DNA of 7,612 bases from WTJX01 sp045106295 (lineage in GTDB: Bacteria; Bacteroidota; Bacteroidia; Cytophagales; JAAEPT01): assembly GCA_045106295.1 (NCBI GenBank), contig JBGCEI010000075.1:1-7612 (forward strand), read 5' to 3'. Below, in pieces: positions 6,418 through 7,612 of this stretch (within the stretch, counting starts at the first letter, position 1; each line of letters begins with the position of its first letter). A program made the position numbers and the translations under genes. The notes under the pieces were generated by a model. It was not told where the DNA came from, searched no databases, and worked only from the letters and a program-made list of their open reading frames with translations.

Positions 6418-6786
6418 TTACTTCCAGTTTTGATTGGCTTGTTTTACTAATTCTTCGGCCCCTTCTTTTATCCAACTATTATAGGTGTTGGTGATTAGCT
6501 TGTTATAGAATAAATACAGCTTACCATCACGTATTTCAAATGTTTTAGGGTTTATAGATACCTTACTTCCGTCTTTAGCCATAGCATAGGCACACCAACC
6601 CCCATATTGAGGAATATAAGTAGTAGGAGAAGATTTGAATGCTTTTAAGTTGGACTCGTTTACAAATAAGTAAGTATTTTTTTGATAAACATAAGAAAGT
6701 TTCTTTGATCCTTTTATTGCTTCATTTTTGAAGTAGGCAACTACATCATAACCTTCTGCAACATACCCTTTTTGGGTGTTAGCCAT
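6418..6786 (-). CDS. YHS domain-containing protein, probably secreted; true start uncertain
   Basis: From ATG 6786-6784 the frame gives 122 aa. It contains GYDVVAYFKNEAIKGSKKLS (12-31), FVNESNLKAFKSSPTTYIPQ (41-60) and YGGWCAYAMAKDGSKVSI (61-78), then a DGKLYLFYNK segment (88-97) and a C-terminal helix ending ANQNWK. This is the stand-alone, YHS-type periplasmic protein common in Bacteroidota. YHS domains are thought to be metal-binding, related to heavy-metal ATPase and dehalogenase modules; here C65 is the only cysteine and the exact role is unknown. The family normally carries a signal peptide, and the codons just upstream in the same frame encode one (see the feature at 6787-6864), so the ATG used here is probably internal to the ancestral gene. 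It has its own promoter and stands alone between two small ORFs and a minus-strand dehydrogenase gene. Confidence 0.85.
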   Translation of the reverse strand: MANTQKGYVAEGYDVVAYFKNEAIKGSKKLSYVYQKNTYLFVNESNLKAFKSSPTTYIPQYGGWCAYAMAKDGSKVSINPKTFEIRDGKLYLFYNKLITNTYNSWIKEGAEELVKQANQNWK

Positions 6787-6864
6787 TTTGTTTTCTTGTG
6801 AGAAAATAGCTGTAAACGAAGTAAGCAGTAAAAAGAAAAATATTTTCTTATGTTGAATATTAAG
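6787..6864 (-). other. In-frame signal-peptide-coding extension of the YHS gene without an ATG
   Basis: Reading upstream of ATG 6786 in the same frame gives LNIQHKKIFFFLLLTSFT followed by AIFSQENK, then TGA at 6867-6865. Two lysines, a hydrophobic core and a small-residue AIFS-Q cleavage site make a classic Sec signal peptide, matching the family. No ATG, GTG or TTG lies in it; ATT at 6858-6856 is the only plausible rare start. A one-base loss within a former ATG before AAG AAA (now CAT AAG AAA at 6852-6844), or an indel after ATG 6868-6866, would explain it. Confidence 0.7.
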
Positions 6865-6869
6865 TCATG

Positions 6870-6889
6870 CCTCCTGGTAGACAAACGTA
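6870..6889 (-). promoter_or_regulatory. -7 promoter element and strong Shine-Dalgarno for the YHS gene
   Basis: The minus strand has TACGTTTG (6889-6882), a perfect TAnnTTTG box, and AGGAGG at 6875-6870, a full Shine-Dalgarno of a strength seen nowhere else in the window. AGGAGG is one base from an ATG (6868-6866) whose frame stops after two codons. It is 11 bases from ATT 6858 in the YHS frame. This shows that the transcript was built to be translated from near 6868-6850, that is, with the signal peptide. Confidence 0.5.
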
Positions 6890-7000
6890 TTATGACTAAT
6901 TTATAGCCATTCATTCTTATGTATAGATAAGCTAATTTAAGACCCAACGCTGATTACTTTCTGCATTAATATTTCTGGTTAAAGTTTTGAAACAGATCTT

Positions 7001-7612
7001 TTATTCTTGTTCTAAGAAATCAGTTAAATAGGCATAAGTTGGAGTAAGACTTCTTTCTGATGTCATAGTTGCTCCTTCAGTAATTGGTTTTGGTGTATTG
7101 ACTAATAATAATTCAGGAATTACATGAGTAGATAGTTGCTCTCCAAAGCTTTCAGAAGCATCTCGGGGTAACTCACAGGGTAGATTATCGACTGACATGA
7201 CACTAAGGTTGCCTTTGTCTGAAAAAGGGATGCTCTCTTTCCAGTTGTTTGTATTGAAATCAAAAACAGGGTTTTCAATAGTAGTAGATCGAATGGTAGT
7301 TGGGACAGAGCCTTCAATGTCGCAAGTAATATCTGCAACTACATCAAAACCAATTTTATCCTCTTTGGTGAATAAAACAGGTGATTTTGGATCCCAATAA
7401 GCAGCTGCAATAAAAATATCGGTAGATAAATAGGGTGCAAACGTACTTTCGTACTCAGTGGGGTTAGCGTAAAAATGAGCCAAATCAAAATTATCTTTTG
7501 TTTTATGTTTGTTGTAGTCTTCCGTTTCTAATTGTGTGTAAATAGCTTGTGTTGGAGTAGAGGTGTTTAGAAACTCAGTTGGAGATACTTTCTCAATAGG
7601 AATAGCGTTTAG
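7001..7612 (-). CDS. Saccharopine/alanine dehydrogenase-type (LOR/SDH) oxidoreductase, C-terminal part
   Basis: The minus-strand frame is open from the window edge to TAA at 7003-7001, giving the last 203 residues. The N-terminus is beyond 7612; the TTG at 7483-7481 is an internal Leu codon, since the upstream codons (LNAIPIEKVSPTEFLNTSTP...) continue the family sequence. Recognisable family stretches are EKVSPTEFL (7-15), DIFIAAAYWDPKSPVLFTKED (about 65-85), VVADITCDIEGSVPTTIRST (91-110) and VDNLPCELPRDASESFG (141-157), close to the lysine-ketoglutarate reductase/saccharopine dehydrogenase half of the alanine dehydrogenase superfamily. Such enzymes make or break an amino acid-keto acid linkage using NAD(P)H; which substrate this one uses cannot be told from the C-terminus. 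The NAD(P)-binding core is largely outside the window. The YHS gene follows after a gap of about 115 bp or more with its own promoter. Confidence 0.85.
   Translation of the reverse strand, partial: LNAIPIEKVSPTEFLNTSTPTQAIYTQLETEDYNKHKTKDNFDLAHFYANPTEYESTFAPYLSTDIFIAAAYWDPKSPVLFTKEDKIGFDVVADITCDIEGSVPTTIRSTTIENPVFDFNTNNWKESIPFSDKGNLSVMSVDNLPCELPRDASESFGEQLSTHVIPELLLVNTPKPITEGATMTSERSLTPTYAYLTDFLEQE

Noticed and set aside
6741..6947. 68-codon minus-strand frame overlapping the YHS gene start
   Set aside because: It begins upstream of the predicted YHS promoter and runs in another frame over the signal-peptide codons; the YHS frame explains the sequence better.
7120..7400. Short open frames on both strands within the dehydrogenase gene
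   Set aside because: They are shadows of the dehydrogenase frame, which carries clear family motifs across the same bases.

Overview
The window looks like chromosome from an AT-rich member of the Bacteroidota, possibly the Cytophagia/Flammeovirga side of the phylum; the genus is a guess. The clues are a BatA-type two-helix N-terminus, a DUF983 protein, a secreted YHS-domain protein and a Bacteroidota-style saccharopine/alanine dehydrogenase C-terminus. In addition, several start regions carry TTTG / TAnnTTTG promoter elements in place of -35/-10 boxes, and most starts have weak Shine-Dalgarno sequences.

Layout. Positions 1-1513 hold, on the minus strand, the first 504 codons of a large BatA-domain membrane protein whose 3' end lies outside the window. 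It diverges from thrC (threonine synthase, 1658-2956, plus). thrC meets a DUF983 zinc-ribbon membrane protein (2934-3335, minus) tail to tail with a 23-bp overlap. The gap 3336-3790 holds a strong 16-bp-stem hairpin and, on the minus strand, what reads as a badly decayed transposase start with a possible insertion-sequence end. Next come trxB (thioredoxin reductase, 3791-4738) and, 20 bp later and probably in the same operon, a secreted M23/LysM cell-wall endopeptidase (4759-5832).

The stretch 5833-6417 has no large gene but carries two small reading frames. The first encodes an intact basic protein of 57 aa. The second needs a one-base frameshift to give about 62 aa. Their C-terminal segments resemble each other, so they may be tandem relatives. 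After this comes a YHS-domain protein on the minus strand (6418-6786) whose obvious signal-peptide codons continue upstream in frame without any ATG. The window ends inside the C-terminal 203 codons of an LOR/SDH-type dehydrogenase (7001-7612, minus).

Most genes are ordinary housekeeping or envelope functions: threonine synthesis, thiol redox, peptidoglycan hydrolysis and amino-acid dehydrogenase chemistry. I see no CRISPR array, tRNA, rRNA, phage module or clear defence system. The points worth a second look are the missing start of the YHS gene, the pair of small related ORFs with one frameshifted, and the transposase-like remnant beside the hairpin.
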